From Kitasatospora phosalacinea (GTDB lineage: Bacteria; Actinomycetota; Actinomycetes; Streptomycetales; Streptomycetaceae), in the NCBI RefSeq assembly GCF_000716545.1, contig NZ_JNWZ01000047.1:1-64000 (forward strand): a DNA stretch of 64,000 nt. The letters are read 5' to 3'. Shown here in pieces: positions 1 to 8,365 of this stretch. A model generated the notes under the pieces. The model worked only from the letters and a program-made list of their open reading frames with translations. It was not told the DNA's origin and made no database searches. A program made the translations under genes and the position numbers. Every line of letters starts with the position of its first letter. The first letter of the stretch is position 1.

Positions 1-115
1 GCGCGTCCCGGTCAGGTTCCGCGTACACGGCGACGCTGGCGATTCCCGCGTCCCGGCAGGCCCGGGCGACGCGGACGGCGATTTCTCCGCGGTTGGCGAC
101 GAGCACCTTGCGCAT
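1..115 (-). CDS. Biotin carboxylase N-terminus (acyl-CoA carboxylase alpha subunit), partial
   Basis: The visible 38 codons begin [20 protein letters not shown], the signature start of the biotin-carboxylase domain of acetyl/propionyl-CoA carboxylase alpha subunits and of pyruvate carboxylase. This cytoplasmic domain carboxylates biotin using ATP and bicarbonate. The ATG at 115-113 is preceded on the minus strand by a GAGGAG ribosome binding site around 127-133. The gene continues beyond base 1, so the biotin attachment domain and full length cannot be judged. In actinomycetes such a subunit normally supplies malonyl- or methylmalonyl-CoA. The family is certain from the conserved VANRGEIA block; the acyl-CoA preference is not visible. 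Confidence 0.9.
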   Translation of the reverse strand, partial: MRKVLVANRGEIAVRVARACRDAGIASVAVYAEPDRDA

Positions 116-413
116 CACTGCAGACGTCTCCTCGTGTCTTTCCCGGACGGGGCGATCTTTTCCGGACGGTGCGAATTGTTCCAGTGTCGGCCGGTCTGGT
201 CGCGGAGGCCCACGGCGCGTTCGGCACCGGAGGTCGGCCGTCGGGCCCGGTCCCCTCGGACCGGCCCGTGGTGGACGATCCTGCGGCACCGGCCTGGAGC
301 ATCCGTCGAGCCGGGGCGTGGCGGTGGTGGAGCGCGGTGGAGGGCGGTTCCGGCTGCGGCGCGCGAGAGGGAGCGGCGCGCGTGGTGACGCCCACGCCCA
401 CGCCCCCGAGCGC

Positions 414-611
414 CGGCAGCGGGACAGCGGCGACGACGCCGTCGCGCTCGAACCCGGCGTGGTGGTCACCTACGGCCGCACCACCACCGACGCGCTGCTG
501 CGCCGGGACGGCATCGAGGCGGTCACCATCGTCGGCGCGGAACTCGGCCGGGGTCGCGGCGGCGGCCGCTGCACGACCTGCCCGCCGATCCGCGGGCCCG
601 CGGACTTCTGA
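414..611 (+). pseudogene. Arginine deiminase C-terminal remnant
   Basis: One plus-strand frame ends with [13 protein letters not shown], then [19 protein letters not shown], then RCTTCP and a GPADF tail before TGA. This is the C-terminal 60 residues of arginine deiminase, the enzyme converting arginine to citrulline and ammonia. It includes the GRGRGG loop and the catalytic cysteine of the RC-x-TCP motif. The N-terminal roughly 340 residues of the alpha/beta propeller are absent: upstream of about 414 the frame turns into low-complexity Arg/Gly/Ala sequence without family features. No ribosome binding site or credible start serves this piece, so it is read as a decayed gene fragment. The adjoining 116-413 holds no recognisable gene. 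Confidence 0.75.
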
Positions 612-738
612 GCGGCCGTGGACTTCCGGCCGGGGCGGCCGGGTCGGAAAAGTGTTCGGAAAGTCGTGCAACACCTGTGGGCGGCCGTGCATCTATAGGG
701 GTGAACAGCCCGGAACGGCCGGGCCACGGGGGTGCGAT

Positions 739-2565
739 GTGATACGCGGACAGGCCGAGGCCGCCCAGCCGGCGGGCGACGGGTCCGAGGGCACGGTGCC
801 CGGGCAGCGGTCGGGCGGCCGGGCGGAGGCCAGGCGGCAGGCGGCGGGCCGGGCGCCCCGTTCCCCCGTGGACGACCCGGCGGGCACACCCGGGGACGCG
901 CCGGCGGAGGTGCCGACGGGCGGCCGGGCCGCGCGGCGGGCGGCGGCCCGGCAGCAGGGGCGGCGGGACCGGCGGCGGATGCGGCGCTGGCAGAAGGTGC
1001 TGGTGTACGGGGTGGCGGGGGTGCTGGTGCTGACCGTCGGCGCGGGCGGCTACCTGTACTACCGGCTGAACGGCAACATCAAGCACTCGCAGCTGTACGG
1101 GGGCGAGGACGGCGACGCCGGGCACGAGGTGCCGGACGCCTTCGGCCGCACCCCCATCAACGTGCTGGTGATCGGCTCCGACTCGCGCGACAGCAAGGAG
1201 GACTGCGACATCGGCGGCGGCGCCTGCGACGGCGGCGTCAACGCCGACGTCAACCTGCTGCTGCACGTCTCCGCGGACCGCAGCAACGCGACGGTGCTGA
1301 GCATCCCGCGCGACCTGAGGACCGAACTGCCGGGCTGCAAGGACGACGCGGGCAAGTCGGTGTTCAAGGCGCAGCGCCACGGGATGATCAACTCCACCCT
1401 GCAGGGCGGCCCCGGCTGCACCGTGGCGGCGGTGCGCAAGCTCACCGACCTCCCGATCGACCACTTCGTGCAGGTCGACTTCACCGGCGTGATCAAGATG
1501 TCGGACGCGGTGGGCGGCGTCCCGGTGTGCGTCAGCGACAACGTGTACGACCCGCAGTCGCACCTCAAGCTGTCGAAGGGCGAGCACACCCTCCAGGGGA
1601 TGGCGGCGCTGCAGTTCGTCCGGACCAGGCACGGCTTCGGGGACGGCACCGACATCGGCCGGTCCTCGGCCCAGCACCTGTTCCTCGGCTCGATGATCCG
1701 CCAGCTGAAGGGCGCCGGGACGCTGTCCAACCCGGCCAAGCTGCTGACGCTCGCCGACGCCGCCACCAAGGCGCTCACCGTCGACCCCGGGCTGGACGGC
1801 ATCACCAAGCTGGTCGGCCTCGGCGAGGACATCAGCAAGGTGCCCTCCGACCGGATCACCTTCGCCACCATGCAGGTGGTGCCCGACCCGGCGGACACCG
1901 ACCGGCGGGTGATCGGCCCGGGCGCGGCCGACCTGTTCCGGCTGATCAAGGACGACCGCCCGCTCACCGGCGACCCGAAGCCCGCGGACGCCCCCTCCGG
2001 CGCCCCGGCCGGCGGCTCGTCCGGCGCCCCGGCGAGCCCGTCCGCCCCCGCGGCGCCCCCGGCGCAGAGCGGCCCGGCCCGGAGCGGGACCACCGTCGTG
2101 GTGCGCAACGGCAGTGGTGTCACCGGCCGGGCCAAGGCGATCGCCGAGGCGCTGCGGCAGGCCGGCTTCGCCAAGGACACCACCACCGGGAGCGGCGTCA
2201 CCGCCGAGCACAGCGCGGTGACCTACCCGGCGGGCAAGGAGGCCGCGGCCAAGCAGGTCGCGGCGGCGCTCGGCCTGCCCGAGGGCGCCGTCCGGGCCGG
2301 GGACGGCGCCTCGGTCGAGCTGTTGATCGGCGCCGACTGGACCACCGGCACCAGCTACCAGGCCGCGTCCGGCGGCACCGGTTCTTCGGCGCCCGCCGCC
2401 GACCCGGCGACCGCGTTGAAGGGCGCCGACGCCAAGACCGCCGACGACGCCGGCGACTGCGCCCAGGTCGGCCACCTGAACACCGTCTCCCTCCCCGGCT
2501 TCGGCGGCATGACCCCCGTCCAGGCCTACGACCGCAGCAAGGACGTCCCCGACTCGGCCCCCTGA
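739..2565 (+). CDS. LytR-CpsA-Psr (LCP) family wall-polymer ligase with LytR_C domain
   Basis: LCP proteins transfer lipid-linked anionic glycopolymers to peptidoglycan outside the membrane. From a GTG at 739 the protein has 608 residues. A basic cytoplasmic N-terminus of about 85 residues rich in Arg, Gly and Ala is followed by one membrane helix (VLVYGVAGVLVLTVGAGGY) and the LCP domain. That domain shows NVLVIGSDSR, a SIPRDLRTELPG block with the phosphate-binding arginines, and HFVQVDFTGVIKMSDAVGG. After a Pro/Ala/Ser linker, residues about 455-540 (VVVRNGSGVTGRA...LRQAGF) form a LytR_C domain. The reading frame stays open far upstream; GTG 739 was chosen for the purine-rich stretch just before it and because earlier codons lack conserved features. 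A later start close to the membrane helix is possible. The gene stands alone. Confidence 0.88.
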   Translation: MIRGQAEAAQPAGDGSEGTVPGQRSGGRAEARRQAAGRAPRSPVDDPAGTPGDAPAEVPTGGRAARRAAARQQGRRDRRRMRRWQKVLVYGVAGVLVLTVGAGGYLYYRLNGNIKHSQLYGGEDGDAGHEVPDAFGRTPINVLVIGSDSRDSKEDCDIGGGACDGGVNADVNLLLHVSADRSNATVLSIPRDLRTELPGCKDDAGKSVFKAQRHGMINSTLQGGPGCTVAAVRKLTDLPIDHFVQVDFTGVIKMSDAVGGVPVCVSDNVYDPQSHLKLSKGEHTLQGMAALQFVRTRHGFGDGTDIGRSSAQHLFLGSMIRQLKGAGTLSNPAKLLTLADAATKALTVDPGLDGITKLVGLGEDISKVPSDRITFATMQVVPDPADTDRRVIGPGAADLFRLIKDDRPLTGDPKPADAPSGAPAGGSSGAPASPSAPAAPPAQSGPARSGTTVVVRNGSGVTGRAKAIAEALRQAGFAKDTTTGSGVTAEHSAVTYPAGKEAAAKQVAAALGLPEGAVRAGDGASVELLIGADWTTGTSYQAASGGTGSSAPAADPATALKGADAKTADDAGDCAQVGHLNTVSLPGFGGMTPVQAYDRSKDVPDSAP

Positions 2566-2633
2566 CCCCGCCGACGCCCCGCCCGGACGGTCTCGCCCGC
2601 AGGGCCGTCTCGGCGGCGCCGCCAGTTGCGCCG

Positions 2634-3626
2634 TCAGTTCGCCTCGGGCCCGAAGCGGCGCCGGTACGCGGACGGGGTGATGCCGGTCTCGCGGCGCATC
2701 AGGGTGCGCAGGTTGGCGGCGGTGCCGAGGCCGCTCCGGCGGGCGACCGTCTCCAGGCTCGGTTCGCCGCGTTCGATCAGGCGGCGGGCCAGGGTGAGCC
2801 GTTCCCCGGTGAGCCACATCAGGGGGGTGGTGCCCAGTTGGGTGCGGAAGCGGCGGTGCAGTGTCGCCTGGCTGACCGCCGCGCGGGCCGCGAGGTCCTG
2901 GACGGTGAGCGGGGAGTCGAGCCGCTCCAGTGCCCAGGCCAGGACGGGGGCCAGGGACTCGTCGGGGGTGTCGGGCATCGGGCGTTCGACGAACTGCCGT
3001 TGCCCGCCGTCGCGGTGGGCGGCGAAGACGAGCCGTCGGCTGACGGAGTTGGCGACTTCGGCGCCGTGGTCGCGGCGGACCACGTGCAGGCCGAGGTCGA
3101 GTGCGGCGGCGCTCCCGGCGGCGGTGAGGATGTCGCCGTCGTCCACGAACAGCACGTCGGATTCGAGGCGGACGGCGGGGAAGCGGGCCCGGAAGGAGTC
3201 CGCCCACTGCCAGTGGGCGGTGGCCCGGCGCCCGTCGAGGACGCCGGCCTCGGCGAGGGTGAAGGCGCCGCTGCAGAAGCCGATCAGGCGGGCGCCGCGG
3301 GCGTGCGCGCGGCGGACGGCGTCCAGCACGGCGGGGCGGCGGGGGACGTCGGTGTCGGGGCGGTTGGGGACGATCAGGGTGTCCGCGGTCTCGGCCGCCT
3401 CCAGGCCGGCGACCCCGGTGAGGGTGAAGAAGCCGTCCCGCATCACGGTGGAGGGCTCGGGGGAACAGAGCCGGAAGTCGTAGAGCTCGCGGCCGATCTC
3501 CGGTCTGCGCAGGCCGAAGACCTCGGTGGCGCAGCCGAGTTCGAAGGGGTTCGAGTTCTCGTCCACGATCACGACCACCCGGTGGACGCCCGCCGTGCGG
3601 ACCCGCTGCGAGGATTCTTTCGACAT
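2634..3626 (-). CDS. GlxA-type transcriptional regulator (DJ-1/PfpI domain plus AraC HTH)
   Basis: This 330-residue protein has an N-terminal DJ-1/PfpI amidotransferase-like domain (about 15-185). It includes NPFELGCATEVFGL and GFCSGAFTLAEAG, where the nucleophile-elbow cysteine is retained. A C-terminal AraC-type double helix-turn-helix spans about 215-325 (VQDLAARAAVSQATLHRRFR and LETVARRSGLGTAANLRTLM). This is the GlxA/FtrA/CdhR arrangement, in which the first domain is thought to sense a small molecule. It is divergent from a cupin gene with about 50 bases between the starts, so it probably controls that neighbour. The inducer is unknown. Length and domain order are normal for the family. 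Confidence 0.88.
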   Translation of the reverse strand: MSKESSQRVRTAGVHRVVVIVDENSNPFELGCATEVFGLRRPEIGRELYDFRLCSPEPSTVMRDGFFTLTGVAGLEAAETADTLIVPNRPDTDVPRRPAVLDAVRRAHARGARLIGFCSGAFTLAEAGVLDGRRATAHWQWADSFRARFPAVRLESDVLFVDDGDILTAAGSAAALDLGLHVVRRDHGAEVANSVSRRLVFAAHRDGGQRQFVERPMPDTPDESLAPVLAWALERLDSPLTVQDLAARAAVSQATLHRRFRTQLGTTPLMWLTGERLTLARRLIERGEPSLETVARRSGLGTAANLRTLMRRETGITPSAYRRRFGPEAN

Positions 3627-3678
3627 GTGCGATTCCTAGCACTCACGTCGCCCGCGCGGGAAGGCCGAGGATGGGGGC

Positions 3679-4074
3679 ATGAGCGACCAGCCGATCTCCC
3701 TCTCGCAAGCCCTGGCCTCCTTCGACGCGCTGTGGAGTCCGCGCATCGTCACGCGCGTCAACGACTACGACGTCCGGGTGGCCAAGGTCGAAGGCGAGCA
3801 CATCTGGCACGTCCACGACGACACCGACGAGTTCTTCCTGGTGCTCGAAGGGGAGTTGAGCATCTCCCTGGACGAGGCCGGGGCCGAGCGCACGGTCCTG
3901 CTGCCGAAGGGTTCGGTCTTCACCGTTCCGGCCGGCACGCGGCACAGGCCGTCCTCGGCGTCCGGCGCCGCGATCCTGATGTTCGAGCCGACCGGGACGC
4001 CGACCGTGGGCGACCGCCACGACGAGGTCCCCGCGCACGTGGACGCGACGACCGGGCACCTCCTCGGCTCCTGA
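3679..4074 (+). CDS. Cupin-domain protein
   Basis: A 131-residue single-domain cupin. Cupin motif 1 appears as HVHDDTDEFFLVLEGELSI, holding the usual His-x-His and Glu metal ligands. Motif 2 appears as LPKGSVFTVPAGTRHRP, with the second His. Proteins of this size are often small metal-dependent enzymes or ligand-binding proteins. No signal peptide is present, so it is cytoplasmic. The ATG at 3679 follows a GAGGATGGGGGC purine tract. It is divergent from the GlxA-type regulator at 2634-3626, which suggests that regulator controls it, possibly in a detoxification or catabolic response. The substrate cannot be told from sequence. Confidence 0.85.
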   Translation: MSDQPISLSQALASFDALWSPRIVTRVNDYDVRVAKVEGEHIWHVHDDTDEFFLVLEGELSISLDEAGAERTVLLPKGSVFTVPAGTRHRPSSASGAAILMFEPTGTPTVGDRHDEVPAHVDATTGHLLGS

Positions 4075-4251
4075 GCCGCCCGCCGGGGGCGTCCGCGCCG
4101 CCGCGTCTGCCCGACCACCCGTCATGATCCTTGCGGCATTGGCCGGTTGTCGCCGGGAAAGGTCACTGTCCGTGCCTCCGGCATCGCTCAGCGGCGCTAC
4201 CGTGGGGGCGGACCAAGCCACCGCGACAACCGGCACGTGCAGAGGTGACCC

Positions 4252-5103
4252 ATGGACGACTACCCGGAGACCGGCCCGGAGCGGAAGCCGGAGGAGTACT
4301 ACGGGGCCGAGCTGTGCAGGCTGCGGACGGAGGCGGGGCTCTCGCTGAAGGAGGTCGCGGAGCGGGTCTTCATCTCGGCGCTCCTCCTCGACTTCATCGA
4401 GAACGGCACGCGGCGCCCGCAGGCCGAACTGTCCCGGCAGCTCGACCTGCTGTTCGAGACGGGCGGGTTCTTCGAGCGGCTCTACGGCCGGATCATCGCC
4501 AAGCGGCGCAAGCAGGTGCCCGAGTACTTCATCGAGGCCGCGGAGTACGAGCGCTTCGCGGAGAGCATCACCGAGTACGCGCCCCTGGTGGTACCGGGGT
4601 TGATCCAGACCAGGGAGTACGCGGAGGCGGTCTTCAAGGCCGCCGGCCGGCTCGGTCGGCCGGAGCTGGCCGAGATGGTCGAGGGCCGGATGGAACGGCA
4701 GGCGATCTTCGGCGACCCGGAGAGCCCCCACCTGTGGGTGATCTTCGACGAGTCGGTGTTCCACCGGGTGGTCGGCAGCAGCGAGATCATGGCCAAGCAG
4801 CTCCGGCGCATCATCGAACTGATCGACCGGCGGCGGCTCGTCGCCCAGATCATCGAGTACGGCGAGGGCGCGCACGGCATGATGCCGGGCCCGCTCAGCC
4901 TGATCACCTCCTTCGACGGCCCGCCGATGGTGTACGTCGAGGGCCCGCACTTCGGCCGGTTGATCGACGACCGGGCGATGATCGAGAAGTGCGAGTGGTC
5001 CCTCGGGCTGGCGCGGGCCGCCGGAATGGCGCCGGACCCGACCCGCCGGCGGATCCAGGAGTTCGCGGAGGAGTTCGAGCGCGCGGCGGCCCGGGAGTCC
5101 TGA
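4252..5103 (+). CDS. XRE-family helix-turn-helix protein with DUF5753 (Scr1-type)
   Basis: This 283-residue protein has an N-terminal XRE helix-turn-helix at about 20-75 (LCRLRTEAGLSLKEVAERVF then LLDFIENGTRRPQ). The long C-terminal part about 105-275 matches DUF5753, with TEYAPLVVPGLIQTREYAEA, VIFDESVFHRVVG and ITSFDGPPMVYVEG. Actinomycetes carry many such genes, usually next to a short DUF397 gene, and the pair is viewed as a toxin-antitoxin-like or developmental switch. No DUF397 gene is visible on either side here, so this copy is solitary. The ATG at 4252 is preceded by AGAGGTGA, a good ribosome binding site. Confidence 0.9.
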   Translation: MDDYPETGPERKPEEYYGAELCRLRTEAGLSLKEVAERVFISALLLDFIENGTRRPQAELSRQLDLLFETGGFFERLYGRIIAKRRKQVPEYFIEAAEYERFAESITEYAPLVVPGLIQTREYAEAVFKAAGRLGRPELAEMVEGRMERQAIFGDPESPHLWVIFDESVFHRVVGSSEIMAKQLRRIIELIDRRRLVAQIIEYGEGAHGMMPGPLSLITSFDGPPMVYVEGPHFGRLIDDRAMIEKCEWSLGLARAAGMAPDPTRRRIQEFAEEFERAAARES

Positions 5104-5147
5104 CCGCCGGGACGCGGCCCGCGCCCGCGGGGCGGCGCGCCAGCCGG

Positions 5148-5352
5148 TCAGTCGGAGGCTCCGGTGCGGCGGGCGCGGTGGGTGCGGTGGGCCGCCACGT
5201 AGTGGCGGTTGGCGCAGGCGGAGGCGGAGCACCAGCGGCGGCGGCCGCGCGAGGTGTCCGGGTGGACCAGGTCGCAGGTCGGGCCCTCGCACTCGCGCAG
5301 CAGGTCGCGGTCGGGCGGGAGCCGAGCAGTCGGACGGCGTCGTGGGCGACGG
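5148..5352 (-). pseudogene. CGNR zinc-finger (ABATE-type) regulator remnant, truncated and frameshifted
   Basis: The minus strand encodes DLLRECEGPTCDLVHPDTS, then RRRWCSASACANRHYVAAH and a basic tail before the stop. This is the C-terminal CGNR zinc finger, with Cys-x4-Cys and Cys-x4-Cys ligands, of ABATE-domain regulators that are normally about 190 residues long. Just upstream (about 5315-5350) the expected preceding residues, AHDAVRLLGS, appear in a different frame, so one frameshift separates the two pieces. Everything N-terminal to that is missing because the oxidoreductase gene ends at 5363. No ribosome binding site or start serves it. A sequencing error could explain the frameshift but not the missing ABATE domain. 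Confidence 0.75.
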
Positions 5353-5362
5353 CCGCGGGTGT

Positions 5363-6316
5363 TCAGGCGGTGGGGACGACGGCGAGCTTGCCGAGGCTCG
5401 CGCGGCGCTCCATCAGGGCGACGGCCTCCGGGAGGGCGGGGAGCGGGAAGGCGGTGACGGCGGGGCGGAGGGCGCCGGTGGCGAGGTGGTGCCAGAGGTC
5501 GGTGCGGCAGGTTTCGACGAAGTCGGGCCGGTGGCGGGAGAGTCGGGCCATCGCGAGGCCGGTGGCGGTGTGCATGCCGCGGAGCAGGGCGCCCGCGTCG
5601 AGGGTGCCGCCGGCGCCGCTGTTGACGACCAGCCGGCCGAACGGGGCGAGCGTGGCGTGGGCGGCGGTCAGGATCTCGCCGCCCGCGTTGTCGATCAGCA
5701 GGTCGACGGGTCCGAGACCGTCGAGGACGTCGGTGTCGGCGAGGTCGGCGTAGGTCACCACCTCGGTGGCGCCCAGACCGCGCAGGAAGTCGGCCTTGGC
5801 GGGGGAGCCGGCGGCGGCCACCACGCGCTCCGCGCCCAGGGCGCGGGCGAGTTGGACGGCGAGGTGGCCGACGCCGCCGGCCGCCGAGGTGATCAGCACG
5901 GACTCGCCGGGGGCGAGCGCGCCGGTGCGCAGCGCGGCGAGCGCGACCAGGCCGCCGCGGACCACCGCGAGCGCCTCGGGGGCGGGCACCTCCTCGGCCA
6001 CCGGGGTGACGAACTCCGGTCGCATGATGGCGAGTTCGGCGTACGCGCCGGAGAAGGCGATGCCGCCGACCCGGTCGCCGGGGCGGTGGGCGGTGACGCC
6101 CTCGCCGACCGCGAGCACCCGGCCGACCAGGTCGCCGCCGGGGGAGTGCGGCAGCGGGGCCCGGCCGTGGCCGCGCAGGGTGCGCAGCAGGGGCAGGGTG
6201 AGCCCGGCGGCCTCGACCCGGACCAGCAGTTCGCCGGGGCCGGGGGTCGGTTCGGGGGCCTCCCGGAGTCGGAGGCCGGCCGGGCCGTCGTAGCTGTGCT
6301 GGGTGAACTCGCGCAT
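5363..6316 (-). CDS. Zinc-independent quinone oxidoreductase-like MDR protein
   Basis: This 317-residue medium-chain dehydrogenase/reductase has an N-terminal GroES-like fold (PEPTPGPGELLVRVEAAGL, SPGGDLVGRVLAVGEGV, PGDRVGG). A Rossmann domain follows, carrying the AAGGVGHLAVQLARALGAE nucleotide-binding loop. The cysteine/histidine zinc ligands of alcohol dehydrogenases are absent, as in NADPH:quinone reductases, which reduce quinones or conjugated carbonyls. It is divergent from a MarR-type regulator with two operator-like repeats between them. This arrangement is common for electrophile-inducible reductases, so the MarR protein probably represses it. The ATG at 6316 matches the family N-terminus. 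Confidence 0.88.
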   Translation of the reverse strand: MREFTQHSYDGPAGLRLREAPEPTPGPGELLVRVEAAGLTLPLLRTLRGHGRAPLPHSPGGDLVGRVLAVGEGVTAHRPGDRVGGIAFSGAYAELAIMRPEFVTPVAEEVPAPEALAVVRGGLVALAALRTGALAPGESVLITSAAGGVGHLAVQLARALGAERVVAAAGSPAKADFLRGLGATEVVTYADLADTDVLDGLGPVDLLIDNAGGEILTAAHATLAPFGRLVVNSGAGGTLDAGALLRGMHTATGLAMARLSRHRPDFVETCRTDLWHHLATGALRPAVTAFPLPALPEAVALMERRASLGKLAVVPTA

Positions 6317-6340
6317 GGGGGAAGGCCCTTCGAGAAGTCA

Positions 6341-6383
6341 TTGGACGCCCCAACGGTAGCCCGCGATTCATTGGGATGTCCAA
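6341..6383. promoter_or_regulatory. Paired MarR operator candidates between oxidoreductase and MarR genes
   Basis: TTGGACGCCCCAA (6341-6353) and TTGGGATGTCCAA (6371-6383) are near-perfect inverted copies of one another, and each is itself an imperfect palindrome with TTGG/CCAA ends. Their centres are 30 bases apart, about three helical turns, so two dimers would bind the same DNA face. They fill the 92-base divergent spacer and overlap where both promoters must lie. The likely ligand is the adjacent MarR protein, giving joint control of both genes. Confidence 0.75.
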
Positions 6384-6408
6384 CGTTTTCGGGGGTAGGA
6401 TTCCGGCC

Positions 6409-6843
6409 ATGGACGATCCCGCGCTCACCCGCCTCCAGTCCCTGCCCAGCTGGCTGCTCGGCCGGGCCGGTGCGCTCGCCCACCGCCTGGTCGCCGAACG
6501 CCTCGCCGAGGCGGGTCTGCGGATGGGCCACCACGCGGTGCTCTGCGCCCTCGCCGAGTACGGCCCGCTGGCCCAGGCCGAGCTGTCCCGCACCGTCCGG
6601 ATCGACCCCAAGGACATGGTCGCCGCGCTCAACGAACTGCAGTCCCGCGCCCTGGTCACCCGCGAACGCGACCCCCGGGACGCCCGCAAGAACCTGATCA
6701 CCCTCTCGGCCGCCGGCCGCACCCTGCTCCACGAGGCGGAGGAGCTCGGCCGCCGGGCCAACGCCGACCTCACCGCCCCCCTCACCCCGGCCGAACGCGA
6801 GCAGCTGACCACCCTGGTCGGCAAGCTCCTCACCGGCCGCTGA
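6409..6843 (+). CDS. MarR-family transcriptional regulator
   Basis: A 144-residue protein with the MarR winged helix-turn-helix: LRMGHHAVLCALAEYGPL, then QAELSRTVRIDPKDMVAALN as recognition region, LVTRERDPRDARKNLITLS as the wing, and a C-terminal dimerisation helix. The ATG at 6409 is preferred over one 33 bases upstream because GGGGGTAGGA lies just before it and the upstream ATG falls inside the second operator. It is divergent from the quinone oxidoreductase gene and probably represses both, sensing an electrophile or phenolic compound. Confidence 0.88.
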   Translation: MDDPALTRLQSLPSWLLGRAGALAHRLVAERLAEAGLRMGHHAVLCALAEYGPLAQAELSRTVRIDPKDMVAALNELQSRALVTRERDPRDARKNLITLSAAGRTLLHEAEELGRRANADLTAPLTPAEREQLTTLVGKLLTGR

Positions 6844-6991
6844 ACCGGCCGCTGAACCGGCCGCCGGACCGGCGCCCGGCGGCAGCGGGCGGACCTGGGC
6901 GCCGCCGCGGGCGGTGCGGACGGCCTCCGGGGGGTCGTTTTCGGCCACGGCACGAACCGTCCCGCGAGGCGGGCCGCCCCCGTGAGGTGAA

Positions 6992-7039
6992 CCGTCCCGC
7001 CCGCGCCGTCTTGAGCGGGACGGGGCGCGGGCGGGACGG
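6992..7039. terminator. Bidirectional hairpin terminator between convergent marR-type and ROK genes
   Basis: A perfect 16-base inverted repeat with arms at 6992-7007 (CCGTCCCGCCCGCGCC) and 7024-7039 encloses a 16-base loop. It lies in the 244-base gap between two genes that converge from either side, where such GC-rich hairpins without T-tracts usually end transcription in actinomycetes. Nothing else recognisable lies in this gap. Confidence 0.7.
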
Positions 7040-7087
7040 GGTCGGTGCGACCGGGCCGGAGCCGGTCGGCCGGGGCGGCCGGGTCGG

Positions 7088-8323
7088 TCAGACGGCGGCG
7101 ACGGCCGCCAGGTGGTCGGGCATCTCGCCGCCGCTGTCCAGGAAGTGGGTCAGCGGCAGCGTCGCCGCGCCGAGCGTCACCGCGTCCGGGCCGAGGTCGG
7201 AGAGCGTGATGGTGGTGCGGGAGCGGGGGTAGGCGAGGGCGTGGCGGGTGGCGGCCTCGCCGATCGCGGGCAGCAGCCGGGGGCCGAGCAGCAGTCCGGC
7301 CCAGCCGCCGATGACGATCCGTTCGGGGTTGAACAGGTTGACCAGGTCGGCGATGGACGCGCCGAGCAGTTCGGCGGCCTCGTCGAGCAGGGCGACGGCG
7401 CCGGGCTGCCCGTCCTCGGCGGCCCGCAGCAGTGCCGCCAGGCCGGCCTTCTCGCTGGTGCCGGGCACGGTGCCGTCCCAGCGCTCGACCAGCGCCTCGG
7501 CGCCCACGTACGCCTCCAGGCAGCCGCGCGAGCCGCAGCGGCAGGGGCGGCCGCCGACGTGCACCTTGGTGTGGCCCCACTCGCCGGCCGAGCTGGTCGC
7601 GCCGCGGAAGCGGACGCCGTCGGCGATCACGCAGGCGCCGACGCCTGAGCCGAACAGGGCGACCACGGCGTGCCGGCTGCCGCGTCCGGCGCCGAACCAC
7701 ATCTCGGCCTGGCCGAGGGTCTTGGCGCCGTTGTCGACGTACAGCGGCAGCGGGGTGTGCTCGCGCAGCATCCGGCCGAACGGGACGGCGTCCCAGCCGA
7801 AGGTCTGGCCGTACACGACGGTGTCGGCGCCGGGGTCGGCGCCGGTGCCCTGCTCGACGATGCCGGGGACGCCGATGCCGATGCCGAGCACGTTCTCGGC
7901 GGGGACGCCGGCGGCGGTGAGCACCTGGTCGAGGCCGCTGGCGATCATCCGGACCACCCGCTCGGGGTCGTGCGCGGCGAGCAACGGCTGGTCGGCGGAG
8001 GCGAGTTCGGTCAGCGCGAGGTCGAACAGGGTGACCCGGACCTGGGTCTCGCCGATGTCGATGCCGACCAGGTGGGCCTGACCGGGCGCGACGCGGAGCA
8101 GGATGCGGGGGCGGCCGCCGTCGGACTCGACGGACCCGCACTCCTCGATCAGCCCGTCGGTGAGCAACTCGCCCGTCACGTTGCTGACCGATCCGGCGCT
8201 CAGTCCGGTCGCGGTGCCCAGCTCCTGGCGGCTCAGCGGACCGTGGAAGTACAGGTGTCGAAGTAGCGTGGAACGGCTGCTCCGGCGCAGGTCGCGAACG
8301 GTCTGCTTACCTCGCGGTGTCAT
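7088..8323 (-). CDS. ROK-family sugar-responsive transcriptional repressor
   Basis: A 411-residue ROK (repressor, ORF, kinase) protein. An N-terminal winged helix-turn-helix (about 8-75: LLRHLYFHGPLSRQELGTAT then GSVSNVTGELLTDGLIEECG) precedes a sugar-kinase fold. That fold shows LVGIDIGETQVRVTLFD and a cysteine cluster CRCGSRGCLEAYVG matching the ROK zinc site. The kinase ATP loop is present in weakened form, so sugar sensing rather than catalysis is likely. ATG 8323 is preferred over one 114 bases upstream because GAAGGGAA lies before it and the family N-terminus fits. It is divergent from an ABC sugar transporter/beta-glucosidase operon, with operator-like repeats between, and is its probable repressor. 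Confidence 0.88.
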   Translation of the reverse strand: MTPRGKQTVRDLRRSSRSTLLRHLYFHGPLSRQELGTATGLSAGSVSNVTGELLTDGLIEECGSVESDGGRPRILLRVAPGQAHLVGIDIGETQVRVTLFDLALTELASADQPLLAAHDPERVVRMIASGLDQVLTAAGVPAENVLGIGIGVPGIVEQGTGADPGADTVVYGQTFGWDAVPFGRMLREHTPLPLYVDNGAKTLGQAEMWFGAGRGSRHAVVALFGSGVGACVIADGVRFRGATSSAGEWGHTKVHVGGRPCRCGSRGCLEAYVGAEALVERWDGTVPGTSEKAGLAALLRAAEDGQPGAVALLDEAAELLGASIADLVNLFNPERIVIGGWAGLLLGPRLLPAIGEAATRHALAYPRSRTTITLSDLGPDAVTLGAATLPLTHFLDSGGEMPDHLAAVAAV

Positions 8324-8365
8324 CGGTTTCCCTTCTTCGTTGCAGAATCTACGCCGTCGCGCCTC

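Noticed and set aside
523..3642. A 1,039-codon minus-strand open frame over the LCP and GlxA genes, and other very long frames such as 732-4127 plus and 11574-13979 minus
   Set aside because: They are low-complexity Arg/Gly/Pro/Ala readings caused by high third-position GC in the true genes on the other frames, and show no motifs or ribosome sites.
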